Shown one piece after another: positions 10,152 to 19,873 of a stretch of 64,000 nt of DNA. Numbering within the stretch: the first letter of the stretch is position 1; each line of letters starts with the position of its first letter. Source of the stretch: JANSWP01 sp041941305 (GTDB lineage: Bacteria > Bacteroidota > Bacteroidia > Chitinophagales > Saprospiraceae); assembly GCA_041941305.1 (NCBI GenBank), contig JBGTQJ010000037.1, positions 1-64,000 on the forward strand, given 5' to 3'. Both the position numbers and the translations under genes were made by a program. The notes under the pieces were generated by a model, which was not told where the DNA came from, did not search any database, and saw only the letters and a program-made list of their open reading frames with translations.

Positions 10152-10285
10152 TTTCATTTCCGATTTATTTATTGAATCCCAATAAGGCTGAGCTACCAGT
10201 TTTTATTATTTTATTAAATTTGTGATTAAGGGATGAGGGAACAGATAAACCTTTCAAATTCTATTAAAACCAAAACGTTATTGAG

Positions 10286-12031
10286 ATGGACCCTAATTAT
10301 ACCATTGACTTTGCCAAAGACTGGAGGCTCTATCATTTTAGTCAAAATGAATTCCAGCACCTTCCAAAAACTTCCTTCGAAAAGGGGACTGCTGAAAAAA
10401 ATCACATTGACTTATTGAGCAATGGGGGATTTCTGATCATTCCTTCTGCCCTAAGCAATAAGCCTCAGATGGAGGCGGCTCTGGAAAAATCAAGTTCCAG
10501 AGAAGAATTGGTTGCAGATATTGTTAATGAAAATGAGATACCTGATATCCTTGCCTTACTTAACTTCAGGGAAGACATTAAGGATAAAATTGAAAGCATA
10601 GAAGTAGAAACGGTCCCTGAAATTAAATCTGGGGATGATCCAGACATTTATTCAGAGGAGGCTTTCACCATTACTTTTAAAGATGACTTCGATTTAGCCA
10701 GCCAAAACCTGGATGTGGAATTGAAAGTATTCGAAGGAGCAAGAACAATTGAGGGAGCCGATCCATCCACTAAAGGAGGAGCCGACCAAAACCTTCAGAT
10801 TGATATCATCACGGAATTTTTCGTTTACGACAAGGATGGAAATGAACAATATTCTGAATACTTAATTCCGGAGGATATTCATGCTCTTTCCGATTTAAGT
10901 GTTTCCTTTCCTCTCAATAATCATGGCTTGTTTTTTAGGCAAACCAAAGGAGGGAATCAAATCAAGGGGCTCTTTAAAAAAATAAGGGTGTTGGTTAAGA
11001 AAATTGTAGGCGGCGTCAGGCGACTAGTGGCTGCTACAAAAAACAAGGGAGTTGATTTTGTGATCGAATTATTGAGGTATAGTTTTAGTAAAAAATCGAA
11101 GGCGCGATATAAAGTCTTGCGCTATGACAATGCCAGCAAGGAGTTTGTCCCTTTAAATAATCCCATTGAGGAAATTGATGTCGATTTAAAAACGGTCATT
11201 CTATTGCATGGTACGGTTAAAGGAAGCTTTGACGCCCGATTTGGTAAAAAGAAAAAGAATAGAGGGTCTTTTAAATACTTGTATAAGGATGAATTTTTGG
11301 GCTATGCCCACTGGATCGATTATTTGTTCAATCAACAGGGTTTGTCCACTCAATACGAGCAAATCCTCACATTTGAACATGAGACCCTGCTAGATGGTCC
11401 CAAAGAAAACGTAGAGCGATTTATCAAGATCCTACAACTGAATAAAATCCAGTTTTCGCAGCCTGTTGCACTGCTTTCTGCCAGTAGAGGGTCCCTTTTA
11501 GCAAAATATCTCCCGGTCAGCGACTTGTCAAAAAATATCCCAATAGACCGAATAGCCATTGCATCAGGTGGTTATTCCGATTATTTTGACAGCAAAAAAG
11601 GCATCAAAAACTGGATCAATCTAATATTGAAATTGGTTGGACTCAATAATCCATTGAAAATGGTATTGACCCTTTCACTGGACATCATCACCAAGCTACC
11701 AGGGCTTGAAGTCCAGAACCAGGGAAGTGACAGATTTAAAAGGCTGATCGAAAAAAAGAACGATATCTATTTTTTCAATCTGGTCAATAATTACTCAGCT
11801 CAAGATGGCTTCCAGAAGGTCTTCGAAAAAGCCATCGCAGATAATATCCTTGGACCTGAGAATGATCTGGCCTTGAGTATTCCCTCTCAAAAAGACAATC
11901 GCCCCGGTCTGATTCATCCAAGATACGAGCCCTTTGATGGTACTTCGAAACATGGCGACGGTCTAAAAGAGGAAGCACCCAAATTGGCCTTGTTTCAGTT
12001 TCTTACGGATGATTTGAGCATTGGTGTCTAG
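10286..12031 (+). CDS. Alpha/beta-hydrolase-like protein paired with the caspase-subtilase gene
   Basis: Protein of 581 residues without signal peptide or clear membrane helix. The N-terminal half (1-290) is not recognised; it is acidic, with a basic amphipathic stretch at about 225-255. From about 300 it looks like a lipase-type alpha/beta hydrolase: TVILLHGT (HG at 308-309) could form the oxyanion hole, and ALLSASRGSLLAKYL gives a nucleophile-elbow-like SASRG with candidate Ser400. A late His (HPRYEPF or KHGDG) could complete a triad. The elbow departs from GxSxG, so activity is uncertain. Similar lipase-like domains are known next to caspase or CHAT proteases in predicted bacterial conflict systems. 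It precedes the caspase-subtilase gene on the same strand with a 94-base gap, suggesting one operon. Confidence 0.6.
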   Translation: MDPNYTIDFAKDWRLYHFSQNEFQHLPKTSFEKGTAEKNHIDLLSNGGFLIIPSALSNKPQMEAALEKSSSREELVADIVNENEIPDILALLNFREDIKDKIESIEVETVPEIKSGDDPDIYSEEAFTITFKDDFDLASQNLDVELKVFEGARTIEGADPSTKGGADQNLQIDIITEFFVYDKDGNEQYSEYLIPEDIHALSDLSVSFPLNNHGLFFRQTKGGNQIKGLFKKIRVLVKKIVGGVRRLVAATKNKGVDFVIELLRYSFSKKSKARYKVLRYDNASKEFVPLNNPIEEIDVDLKTVILLHGTVKGSFDARFGKKKKNRGSFKYLYKDEFLGYAHWIDYLFNQQGLSTQYEQILTFEHETLLDGPKENVERFIKILQLNKIQFSQPVALLSASRGSLLAKYLPVSDLSKNIPIDRIAIASGGYSDYFDSKKGIKNWINLILKLVGLNNPLKMVLTLSLDIITKLPGLEVQNQGSDRFKRLIEKKNDIYFFNLVNNYSAQDGFQKVFEKAIADNILGPENDLALSIPSQKDNRPGLIHPRYEPFDGTSKHGDGLKEEAPKLALFQFLTDDLSIGV

Positions 12032-12108
12032 TTCCGGGTACTGGGTACTTGTTGCTGGGTACTGGTTCGAAATAACCAGGAACTAGCACCCAGGAACCAG
12101 CAACCAGA
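12029..12108. repeat. CTGGGTACTGGG minisatellite hairpin
   Basis: G-rich units (GGGTACTGGGTACTTG, GCTGGGTACTGG) are followed after a short spacer by C-rich inverted units (ACCAGGAACTAGCACCCAG, GAACCAGCAACCAG). The repeat starts at the stop codon of the hydrolase-like gene and fills the gap before the caspase gene. Same repeat family as at 20617, 32329, 33011 and 58086. Confidence 0.8.
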
Positions 12109-12125
12109 AAAAAATCCACATACTT

Positions 12126-14699
12126 ATGAAAACCTATCTTCTTTGCATTGGCGTTGACCGTACTGATAAGGATTATTACAAGGGCACCTTTTCTACCTTG
12201 AATTGTTGTGAAAATGATGCGGTCAGTTTTCAAAAGCTCCTCACCTCCAATTTTATTATTGATCGCAGCATCTCTTTTATTAATGAGACTGCCGACCCTG
12301 ACCTGGTCTTATTTAAGCTAGAGAAGTGGAGCAAAAAAATTAAAAAAGGAGACAATCTGATTGTTTATTATTCGGGACATGGATCTCAGGTGAATGATAT
12401 CAATGGTGATGAAGAAGAAGACAATCTGGATGAAACCTGGTGTATGTACGACCGAATGCTCATCGATGATGAAATTTACGATGCCTTTGCAAAATATGAA
12501 GAAGGGGTGAAGATTTGGGTCATTTTAGATAGCTGCCATAGTGGTACTGCGGCCAAGGTGATGGGGCTTCCTACCGGAGCAATCAATGACCGCGATTCAA
12601 AACTTTATCCGGTAGAGAAATCCCAAGCTGTTTTTGATGCAAATCCGGATATGCATGAAAATTTAAAAGACATTGTAATTGACAAACACAGTGATATTGC
12701 CGCCACGGTCCTTGAATTTTCAGCCAGTCAAAGTGAGCAAACAGCTCTTTCAGGTACGCCTAATAGCCTTTATACGGAAGCACTTCTAAATGAAATACAA
12801 AAGATAGCCACAAGTGATGATCCCATTTCAATGGAGCAACTCTATATTTCAGTGTTAAATTCTGTTGTATCTCATGCCGACAATTCCATTCAGCAAGCAC
12901 CCCATATCCTTCCATACGGCAACTCTTCGGATCAAGCCAAGGATTGGTCTGTATTTGACATTTTGCGAAAAAAGGCACCCAAACCTGTAGCCGCATATAG
13001 TTGGAACAGAGAACTTATGATAGAAGCAGATGCTGCAACTCAGGAAGCCATTTTAATGTTTCTGGGCGAGAATCAGGAAAAATTTAAAATTGCTGAATTT
13101 GAGTCCCTTGAGGATACGCTTATATTGAAACTTACCGAGGAGCATAATGCACCTTGGGAAGAAGCTTATTCCCTACATCAGCTATTAATTGAACAAGCAA
13201 TAGATGTATTTATAGAGCCCAATTTTGTGAATTCCGTTCAATTTGATTTGCCCTCAGATACAAAAGGAGAAAGTCCAGACAATAATCATTTTTTGTCCAA
13301 CTGGCCTTCACCCAAAACACCCGATCCAATTTTCAACTGGCAGTTAGGCAGTGATTTTAGCCAACTTCGGGATGCATTGGAGGCAGTGAAAAAAAAATAT
13401 GGCTCCGAGGATAAGATTCCAAAAATCAGGATTGCACATATTGACACTGGTTATTATCCGGAACATCCTTCTACTCCAAAAAAGGTATTGAAAGAACTTG
13501 GCAAGTCCTTTATCAAAGGAGAAAAAGACAATAAAGGAATCGAGATCGAAGACAATATGTTGCTAAAATTTGCGGAACAGGATTTTCATGGCATGGGCAC
13601 CATTGGCTTGTTGGCGGGAAATAAAATCGAAGATACGGACATTACATTCGGCGACTATACCGGTTATGTTGGAGCCATTCCGTTTGCTGAGATTATTCCT
13701 ATCAGAATTGGGGACAAGGTAGCTTTATTGGGAGGACAAAGAAAGGCGTTTTACAAAGCAGTAAAATACGCCATTAAACAAAAATGCGATGTCATTTCCA
13801 TGTCCATGGCAGGCGCGCCTTCCCGATTAATGGCAAAAGCGGTTAACAAAGCCTATGAAAATGGCATTGTCATCGTATCTGCTGCCAGCAATAATTTTAA
13901 AACGCCTATTGTCGATGCCATCTTTCCCGAACACATCCTTTATCCTGCAAGATATCAACGGGTTATTGCTGCTACTGGCGCGGCTTACAATCAATTTCCA
14001 TACGATTTTGATGCACAGGAAGATAGTGACGATAAAGGTTTGGGAGCCAATTCCATGCAAGGCAATTGGGGACCACCTTCTGCCATGAAATACGCCCTGG
14101 CAGCCTATACGCCCAATATCGCATGGGCTTCTGTTTATAAAGACAAAGAGGACAAAATAACCCATTACTTCAGCAAAGCTGGAGGTGGTACTTCGGCAGC
14201 CACCCCTCAAATTGCTGCTGCAGCTGCATTGTACATTCTTTATCACAAAGAGGCATTGGATAACTTGGCAAAGAAGGATAAATGGAAAAAAGCAGAGGCA
14301 ATCCGACAGGCATTATTTGATAAAGCCAATAAAGACTTGCCTACTGAAGCTGATAATAAAAAGTACTATGGTCGGGGTATTTTAAGAGCTTTGGATGCCC
14401 TTTCCAAAGAAGTACCAGAAGATATCGAAGCATCCGCTAAAGCGAGGTCTGCTTCTGAAACCTGGTTTCAGTTTTTCAAATTTTTGAATACTTACAATCC
14501 CTGGGCAAAGGGTGCGGAGAAAAAAGAAATCCCAGATTCCAACCTCAAAAACATGTTGTGCGCCGAGTTTGAACAAATTGTGAGCCTGGCGAGTGAAAAC
14601 CAACGGGAAGATTTTGATGAAGTATCACCAGCCATCCTGGAAAAAGTAATGAACAGTGCTCAGGTTTCTGATGTCCTCAAAAATGCTTTGCAGAAATAA
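12126..14699 (+). CDS. Caspase (C14)-subtilisin (S8) fusion protease
   Basis: An 857-residue protein with two protease domains. Residues 1-270 are a caspase/metacaspase p20-like domain: YYSGHG with His85, and ILDSCHSG with Cys137, the standard dyad. Residues about 295-372 resemble a subtilase propeptide, ending in an IEPN segment. Residues about 430-740 are a subtilisin domain: AHIDTG (Asp440), DFHGMGT (His488), SAASNN with the oxyanion Asn (589/590), and GGGTSAATP (Ser690). Both active sites appear intact. There is no signal peptide, so cytoplasmic action is likely. A C-terminal 100 residues are unrecognised. The order caspase-propeptide-subtilase suggests that one protease activates the other. 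The upstream hydrolase-like gene is the probable partner. Confidence 0.9.
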   Translation: MKTYLLCIGVDRTDKDYYKGTFSTLNCCENDAVSFQKLLTSNFIIDRSISFINETADPDLVLFKLEKWSKKIKKGDNLIVYYSGHGSQVNDINGDEEEDNLDETWCMYDRMLIDDEIYDAFAKYEEGVKIWVILDSCHSGTAAKVMGLPTGAINDRDSKLYPVEKSQAVFDANPDMHENLKDIVIDKHSDIAATVLEFSASQSEQTALSGTPNSLYTEALLNEIQKIATSDDPISMEQLYISVLNSVVSHADNSIQQAPHILPYGNSSDQAKDWSVFDILRKKAPKPVAAYSWNRELMIEADAATQEAILMFLGENQEKFKIAEFESLEDTLILKLTEEHNAPWEEAYSLHQLLIEQAIDVFIEPNFVNSVQFDLPSDTKGESPDNNHFLSNWPSPKTPDPIFNWQLGSDFSQLRDALEAVKKKYGSEDKIPKIRIAHIDTGYYPEHPSTPKKVLKELGKSFIKGEKDNKGIEIEDNMLLKFAEQDFHGMGTIGLLAGNKIEDTDITFGDYTGYVGAIPFAEIIPIRIGDKVALLGGQRKAFYKAVKYAIKQKCDVISMSMAGAPSRLMAKAVNKAYENGIVIVSAASNNFKTPIVDAIFPEHILYPARYQRVIAATGAAYNQFPYDFDAQEDSDDKGLGANSMQGNWGPPSAMKYALAAYTPNIAWASVYKDKEDKITHYFSKAGGGTSAATPQIAAAAALYILYHKEALDNLAKKDKWKKAEAIRQALFDKANKDLPTEADNKKYYGRGILRALDALSKEVPEDIEASAKARSASETWFQFFKFLNTYNPWAKGAEKKEIPDSNLKNMLCAEFEQIVSLASENQREDFDEVSPAILEKVMNSAQVSDVLKNALQK

Positions 14700-14801
14700 A
14701 ACCACCATCCAGATTGATATCATAAAAGATGAGTTTTTTAAACCCAAAAAATTAATCCTGGACTTGACCCTTAAACTTGAATTTAAAAAAGCATTCTCTT
14801 T

Positions 14802-15977
14802 ATGAAGCATTCTTTATTCATTTCGTTCCTTTTAATGCTAGCTTCTGCATGTCAGGAGCATTCTGATAAATTGGTAGGAAAATATCAACTTGAGTTGGAT
14901 GGTTTGAAAAACACTACCAATGGAGAATTGGAAGTGATAGGCAAACCCGGAGATTATTTTGGGAAACTCACTTTATTTGCCTCCAGAGAAAGAACTTTTG
15001 AAGTAGGTTTGGAATTTGAAAGAGAGGATTCCCTTTCCTTTTTTATGCCGGGGAAAGGTGGGTTTTTGAGATTGGTGAAAAGAGATTCGATATGGGTGGG
15101 GGACTTCAAATACTTTGGATTAAAAGCAAAAATAATAGGTAAAAAAGTCGGTGATGCCTCCCAACAATTAAAATTATTAACCCATCATAAACCGCTGGCC
15201 ATTGGAGTCATTTCAACATCGGAAGAGGAATCCTTTCCTTCTTTTGATCCTGATGCTCAAACGCTCTATTTTTCCAGGGGTGGTCAAATATTTTTCAGCA
15301 AATTCTCCAATTCTGCCTGGACGGAACCTCGTGCAATTTCCTTTTCACAGGATTTCAATGATTCGGCTCCATCTCTTGCTCCCGATGGACAGTCTTTACT
15401 ATTTTCTTCAAACAGACCTTTGCCAAATACGACATTTAAGAAAAAGAATTTGTGGATTTCCCACCGGGAAAATGAAACATGGGGTGAGCCAAATCCCTTA
15501 CCAACACCTATAAACATCGATAGTTTAGGAGATTATCACGGTGCGATTGCAGGCAATGGAAATTACTATTTTGTTTCCTATAATCGTGAAAATGGTTATG
15601 GTCGTTCAGATCTCTATACAGCGGTAAAGAAAATGGATGGAAGCTACCAGGTTATGAATATTGGCGAATCCATCAATACCGAAAATAGTGAAGCGGATGT
15701 CTTCATCGCTCCAGATGAATCCTACCTTTTGTTTGCCTCTACTAGTCGAGATGATAGCTATGGTGCAGACGATATTTACATTAGTTTTAGGGATGGAGAT
15801 AGCTGGAGCGCTCCTAAAAACTTAGGACCTTCGGTCAATTCCTTTGCTTATGAATATGGGGCTTGGGTAGATCAGAAATCGGGATATCTGTATTTTAATA
15901 GCTATAGGAGGGGAACTTCAGATATTTATAGGATTCTTTTGAAGGAGATTAAAGTTTTCAGGGAAATTTTGAATTAG
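14802..15977 (+). CDS. PD40/TolB-like propeller lipoprotein
   Basis: Exported protein of 391 residues. The N-terminus (MKHSLFISFLLMLASAC) is a lipoprotein signal with the lipobox Cys at residue 17. Residues about 130-380 contain PD40/WD40-like propeller strands, each with a P-(D/S)-F-x-P/x-P-D-G pattern: SFDPDAQTLYFSRGG, SLAPDGQSLLFSSNRP and VFIAPDESYLLFAS. The N-terminal 110 residues form a separate, unrecognised beta-rich module. Comparable proteins are periplasmic or surface lipoproteins that bind protein partners; no catalytic residue is evident. It lies 102 bases downstream of the caspase-subtilase gene on the same strand and could be cotranscribed. Confidence 0.8.
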   Translation: MKHSLFISFLLMLASACQEHSDKLVGKYQLELDGLKNTTNGELEVIGKPGDYFGKLTLFASRERTFEVGLEFEREDSLSFFMPGKGGFLRLVKRDSIWVGDFKYFGLKAKIIGKKVGDASQQLKLLTHHKPLAIGVISTSEEESFPSFDPDAQTLYFSRGGQIFFSKFSNSAWTEPRAISFSQDFNDSAPSLAPDGQSLLFSSNRPLPNTTFKKKNLWISHRENETWGEPNPLPTPINIDSLGDYHGAIAGNGNYYFVSYNRENGYGRSDLYTAVKKMDGSYQVMNIGESINTENSEADVFIAPDESYLLFASTSRDDSYGADDIYISFRDGDSWSAPKNLGPSVNSFAYEYGAWVDQKSGYLYFNSYRRGTSDIYRILLKEIKVFREILN

Positions 15978-16016
15978 GGTGCTGGTGCTGGTGCTGGTGC
16001 TGGTGCTGGTGCTGGT
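15978..16016 (+). repeat. GGTGCT hexanucleotide repeat
   Basis: Six perfect tandem copies of GGTGCT plus GGT begin at the base after the stop codon of the PD40 lipoprotein. No inverted arm is nearby. The remaining gap up to 16238 holds no recognisable element. Confidence 0.95.
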
Positions 16017-16238
16017 AAGAAAGGGCTTTTTGAGGGATGAAAAAATAAAATTTGAGGTCTCCAGCAATTTTATTCAATATAAAAATCGGGTTCAATGGAT
16101 TCATTTTCAATGACTTATCAATAAAACCTGTTAGGTTGTACATAAGTAAAATCCTAGTTTTAGCTCAAACTTCCCATTATCTTTAATGGTATTTCCATAA
16201 ACCATGCGACCAATATGGTAATTAAACCAGGTACAAAA

Positions 16239-17264
16239 ATGAAAGTTATTCGCTTGCTTTTCTTTATATTTTCCATGATCCAGCTCCTCAGTTGCACAAG
16301 TCAAGTCCCGCCGGCAAAAATCAGTACGGAACAATCTGAGGACATTACTTCTTTAAATGCTCTTTTGTACGACAATGGTTTGGATCGCCCTAATCGGTCA
16401 CCTTTATTATTATCGAAAGATTTTGGAAAGACCTGGGAGGATGTGAGTTTTGATTTACCCGATGAAGTACAGGTTTCTTTTCTGGAGCAATTTGGGGATG
16501 AGATTATACTTGCAACAGACAATATGGGTATCTTTTTTAGCAGCAATAATAGAACTAAATGGACACAAATAGGGGCTAGTCTGCCAAATCAGAAGATAAA
16601 TGCACTTTATTTAGCGGAAAATACCATTTATGCAGGGGTTTATCGTAGTGGCATTTTCAAAAGTGAAGACGAAGGCAAAACCTGGAAGTCAATCAATTTC
16701 AATTTGCCCAATTTAAATGTTCAGGCGATTTGCAATCTGGATCGTCAATTATTGGTAGGTACTGATGCGGGTATTTTCATTTTACCAACAAATAAGCAGG
16801 TATGGAAAGCGAGTTCAGTATTGAATCAGGTTGTAAGCTTGTATGAATACAACGGTATTTTGGTAGCTGGCACCAGTCAGGGAACGGTGATTTCAAAAGA
16901 TAGCGGACATCATTGGAGCTGGATCAGAGAAGAAGGAGCGGTGCATTATACTCATAACATAGGAGAAAGAATAATCGAATTGGTTTTAAATGGAGATTTG
17001 TACTATTCTGATGATTGGGGCGCTAATTGGAAGGAAATTGCCTACGAACCAAGGGAAGGGTCTTATGTCTATGAAATTGTTAAAGCAGGAACATATCTAT
17101 TGATGAGCAATAATTATGGAATCCACCGGTCAGCAGATGATGGTGAACACTGGGAGTTGATTTATAAAACTGAATCCATGGCATTCTTTGATTTTTTGGT
17201 GATTGATAATGAGGTTTATGGAGGTACAAGAGCTTGGGATGAATATCGGAAAAGAAACCATTGA
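16239..17264 (+). CDS. Asp-box (BNR/Ycf48-like) propeller lipoprotein
   Basis: Lipoprotein of about 341 residues; signal MKVIRLLFFIFSMIQLLSC with Cys at 19 when started at 16239 (the frame is open 24 bases earlier). It carries at least five Asp-box motifs of the form SxDxGxxW: SKDFGKTW, SEDEGKTW, SKDSGHHW, SDDWGANW and SADDGEHW, which define a beta-propeller like those of sialidases, Vps10 and Ycf48. No sialidase arginine triad is evident, so a binding or scaffold role is more likely than an enzyme. It is the second propeller lipoprotein in a row. Confidence 0.83.
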   Translation: MKVIRLLFFIFSMIQLLSCTSQVPPAKISTEQSEDITSLNALLYDNGLDRPNRSPLLLSKDFGKTWEDVSFDLPDEVQVSFLEQFGDEIILATDNMGIFFSSNNRTKWTQIGASLPNQKINALYLAENTIYAGVYRSGIFKSEDEGKTWKSINFNLPNLNVQAICNLDRQLLVGTDAGIFILPTNKQVWKASSVLNQVVSLYEYNGILVAGTSQGTVISKDSGHHWSWIREEGAVHYTHNIGERIIELVLNGDLYYSDDWGANWKEIAYEPREGSYVYEIVKAGTYLLMSNNYGIHRSADDGEHWELIYKTESMAFFDFLVIDNEVYGGTRAWDEYRKRNH

Positions 17265-17297
17265 AAAAAAGAAATCAATGGAACCTAATATGAAGGT

Positions 17298-17507
17298 TTG
17301 CCCAAGGAAATGGGTACCACCTATCGGCAAGAAGCAATAGAGAAATATGGAAAAGAGAAAATAGGGCATCGAACAAATGACTTGAAAGAATGCCTGCCGA
17401 TGCTAAAAAAGGTGATGCCCGAAAAGGATTTTTTGAATATAAAAATCACTAAAGCACCTGCTTATTTTTTAGAACGATTAAAGCAATTTGATTGGGCTGA
17501 GTTTTAA
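17298..17507 (+). CDS. Hypothetical short protein or gene remnant
   Basis: Open frame of at most 69 codons, without ATG at its left edge (TTG at 17298; the first ATG is five codons in). The sequence is charged and plausibly protein-like (EKYGKEKIGHRTNDLKE, LERLKQFDWAEF) but I do not recognise it. A stop lies just four codons upstream. It may be the C-terminal remnant of a lost gene. Low certainty that it is expressed. Confidence 0.25.
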   Translation: MPKEMGTTYRQEAIEKYGKEKIGHRTNDLKECLPMLKKVMPEKDFLNIKITKAPAYFLERLKQFDWAEF

Positions 17508-17509
17508 TG

Positions 17510-17592
17510 TTACAATGTTGTGATGCTACAATGCTGCAATTTGTTTTCTGAGAGGTGGAATCGCATCATAGTATAGTAGCATCGCAGCATTA
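17510..17592. repeat. GATGCTGCAATG-type inverted minisatellite
   Basis: TGTTGTGATGCTACAATGCTG on the left and GTAGCATCGCAGCATTAC on the right form opposed arms around a 30-base centre. The right arm runs into the stop codon of the CotH gene. Units match those at 36549-36660. Confidence 0.65.
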
Positions 17593-19857
17593 CAAAATTA
17601 ATAGCGTTTCTATCAACACGCGTCTTTTCATTTGAACTTTTAGAAAATGCATACCAGGCTCCAGAGAGTCTGGAAGGTCGAATTCAATAATCTGTTTTCC
17701 TTCTGTTATTGATGTGGGGGCAAGTGGAAAAACATTGCCGACTGCATTCACTAATTCGATATTAATTTCTTGATTTTCAGTAGATTCTAATTCAATATTT
17801 AATATGGAACTCGCCGGATTAGGAAAGGTGCGTATGGGATTTCCCAATCGATTAGACAATTCCTCATTTAGGAAATGTGGTCGTCTCACCAAAAAATCCC
17901 GGATATTGCTCAAATCCTTAAACCACCGTTCCATCGAGTGAGGGTAATGCCAACGCCGAATATGGGATTCCATTTCTGGAGCTACCTCATCAATGAGGTT
18001 TTCGAGTATTGGGATGGTGCGCTCTGGGGAGAATGTAGTATCCAACATCTGATACATTTTAGCTCTAAAGGAAAGCACAAAAGCATTGCATTGCATCAAA
18101 GCATTGATCAATTCATAATCTTCGGGTTCAACAAACTGGGAAGCTTCCAATTCAGATTGAAACATCAGTCCAAAATTGTCATAATTGCTTGCTTTGAGTG
18201 CAGCATCCAGATCGAAAAACATCCAGCGCCATTTAGATTCGTTGTTGTCAATTTTCCAAAATCGATTGTTGTGATGCGGCCAATCTGAGTTGGCTAAAAA
18301 AGTTTGGGCGATGAATAATTCCTGGAGATTGTCAATATCAATTTGTGAAGATAGATATGCGTAATTTTCAGGTTCATTGACATCCCTGGAACGGACAAAA
18401 TCAAGCACTTCATGATAATCATCCAGAGAACCGTTGACCGTATCTATACCAAATTTGTGTGCGTGTCCAATAGAAATGTCCCCATCATCTACATTGAATT
18501 TTTGGCTAAATAGATGTTCATCGAGGGACTCTCTCATGCTGTGAATGCCCCAATATATTCCATTGATAAATACAATAACAAACTGCCTTTGCGAATAATC
18601 CGTATTGACTTCACCTTGTATGATTGCATGCGCCAGATCGTCTGTAATGCCTGTAATGTTTCTATCTCCGTTTAGATTTCTCAACTTGATTCTTTTGAAG
18701 GTGGAGTCGTAATTTTCGCCAAATAATGGATATCGAATTCGATTGTCTCCATATTCAGATCGCGCATAGAGCTTTAGCGATTTTTGAGGAAAATTTCGGG
18801 AGGAATTGCCAGTAACGCGCAAACCAAGATCCTGTCTAAAACCAAGGTCAAAATGCTCGTTAAAATATTCTATCTGTGCAGGTCGTTCCCATTCCTTGCC
18901 TCTTTTATTAAAATTGTAGGCTTTGCCAATGATGTAAATACCTGACTCATAATCAAATAAATTGTGTTGTTCAGTAATGAGGGAAATAATAGGAAATGAA
19001 AAGGTCTCTTTTGTTCCATTATTGATAAAAAAGCTCTGGGTGTACACCTTACTTACAGGCAGATCATTTTTAAATGCCCGTGCTCGAATAACATGTAGTT
19101 GAGGGAATACTCCAATGGGTGCTTGCCAAACCTTGGAAGTTGGGATAAAAGAGATTTCTGAAGGCTTGGCATTATTTGCAGTTAGTTGAAAGGCCTCTTC
19201 AAACAGCAAATCTTTTGAAGTAGGTATATCCCCATTGGTTGTGTAATATATTTTTAACTCAGTATCAATACAGTGGAGACTTAGATCAATGGATTCTGAA
19301 TATTGACCAGGTTCATGAGAAAAGGAAATTTTGGTAGATTCGGATTCAGCTAAAATGCCAAGTAAATTGCTCTCTCCCGGGGAACTTTTGGTAAATACCC
19401 CCCACCCTTCTACACCATTATCGAGCCTTCCCATTGAATGGTCTTTTTGCTGTTGCCCAAACTCAAATGCGTCAACTATCACACCTTCAGCTTTGCTCAA
19501 GATGATTGCCTCTCCATCAGCCGCCAGTTTAAAATTGGAATGCAATTCACTTTCACTAATGCGGTCTTCTCCCGATGCCAGGACGATTAAAAATCCATTT
19601 GGAGCAATGTTCACTGCCGGAAACTTCCATTTTTTTAAATCAGCTTCGTCATCTGTAAGATACCAGCCTTCCAAATTAATGGTCTCAGAAGAATTATTGA
19701 ATAGCTCGATCCAGTCCGGGGTTTCTTCATTTTCATCAAATAGAGATGACCCATTTGAAGCCATAAATTCATTGATGACAATTGAGGCTTTGGCGGCAAA
19801 TATTGAAAGTATAAGGAGTACTGTGAGAATGCTGTATTTTATATATTGAAGAGGCAT
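17590..19857 (-). CDS. Lamin-tail/CotH-domain protein with T9SS type A sorting domain
   Basis: Secreted protein of about 755 residues. A signal peptide (MPLQYIKYSILTVLLILS) is followed by a lamin-tail domain (INEFMASN..DWIELFN), a chitobiase-like beta segment (YYTTNGDIPTS), then a CotH kinase-like domain (GLRVTGNSSRNFPQKSLKLY, NGIYWGIHSMRESLDEH, RWMFFDLDAAL). The C-terminal 80 residues form a type A T9SS sorting domain (FPNPASSILNIE ending in a short basic/hydrophobic tail). CotH-family proteins phosphorylate proteins in spore coats in Bacillus; in Bacteroidota the substrate is unknown. The start at 19857 is chosen because the upstream nine codons precede the signal peptide. Probably cell-surface or released. 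Confidence 0.9.
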   Translation of the reverse strand: MPLQYIKYSILTVLLILSIFAAKASIVINEFMASNGSSLFDENEETPDWIELFNNSSETINLEGWYLTDDEADLKKWKFPAVNIAPNGFLIVLASGEDRISESELHSNFKLAADGEAIILSKAEGVIVDAFEFGQQQKDHSMGRLDNGVEGWGVFTKSSPGESNLLGILAESESTKISFSHEPGQYSESIDLSLHCIDTELKIYYTTNGDIPTSKDLLFEEAFQLTANNAKPSEISFIPTSKVWQAPIGVFPQLHVIRARAFKNDLPVSKVYTQSFFINNGTKETFSFPIISLITEQHNLFDYESGIYIIGKAYNFNKRGKEWERPAQIEYFNEHFDLGFRQDLGLRVTGNSSRNFPQKSLKLYARSEYGDNRIRYPLFGENYDSTFKRIKLRNLNGDRNITGITDDLAHAIIQGEVNTDYSQRQFVIVFINGIYWGIHSMRESLDEHLFSQKFNVDDGDISIGHAHKFGIDTVNGSLDDYHEVLDFVRSRDVNEPENYAYLSSQIDIDNLQELFIAQTFLANSDWPHHNNRFWKIDNNESKWRWMFFDLDAALKASNYDNFGLMFQSELEASQFVEPEDYELINALMQCNAFVLSFRAKMYQMLDTTFSPERTIPILENLIDEVAPEMESHIRRWHYPHSMERWFKDLSNIRDFLVRRPHFLNEELSNRLGNPIRTFPNPASSILNIELESTENQEINIELVNAVGNVFPLAPTSITEGKQIIEFDLPDSLEPGMHFLKVQMKRRVLIETLLIL

Positions 19858-19873
19858 GATGTGTGTTTTAATT

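Noticed and set aside
15958..16143. Minus-strand frame with a His-Gln repeat
   Set aside because: Product of the GGTGCT hexanucleotide repeat after the PD40 gene; no supporting context.
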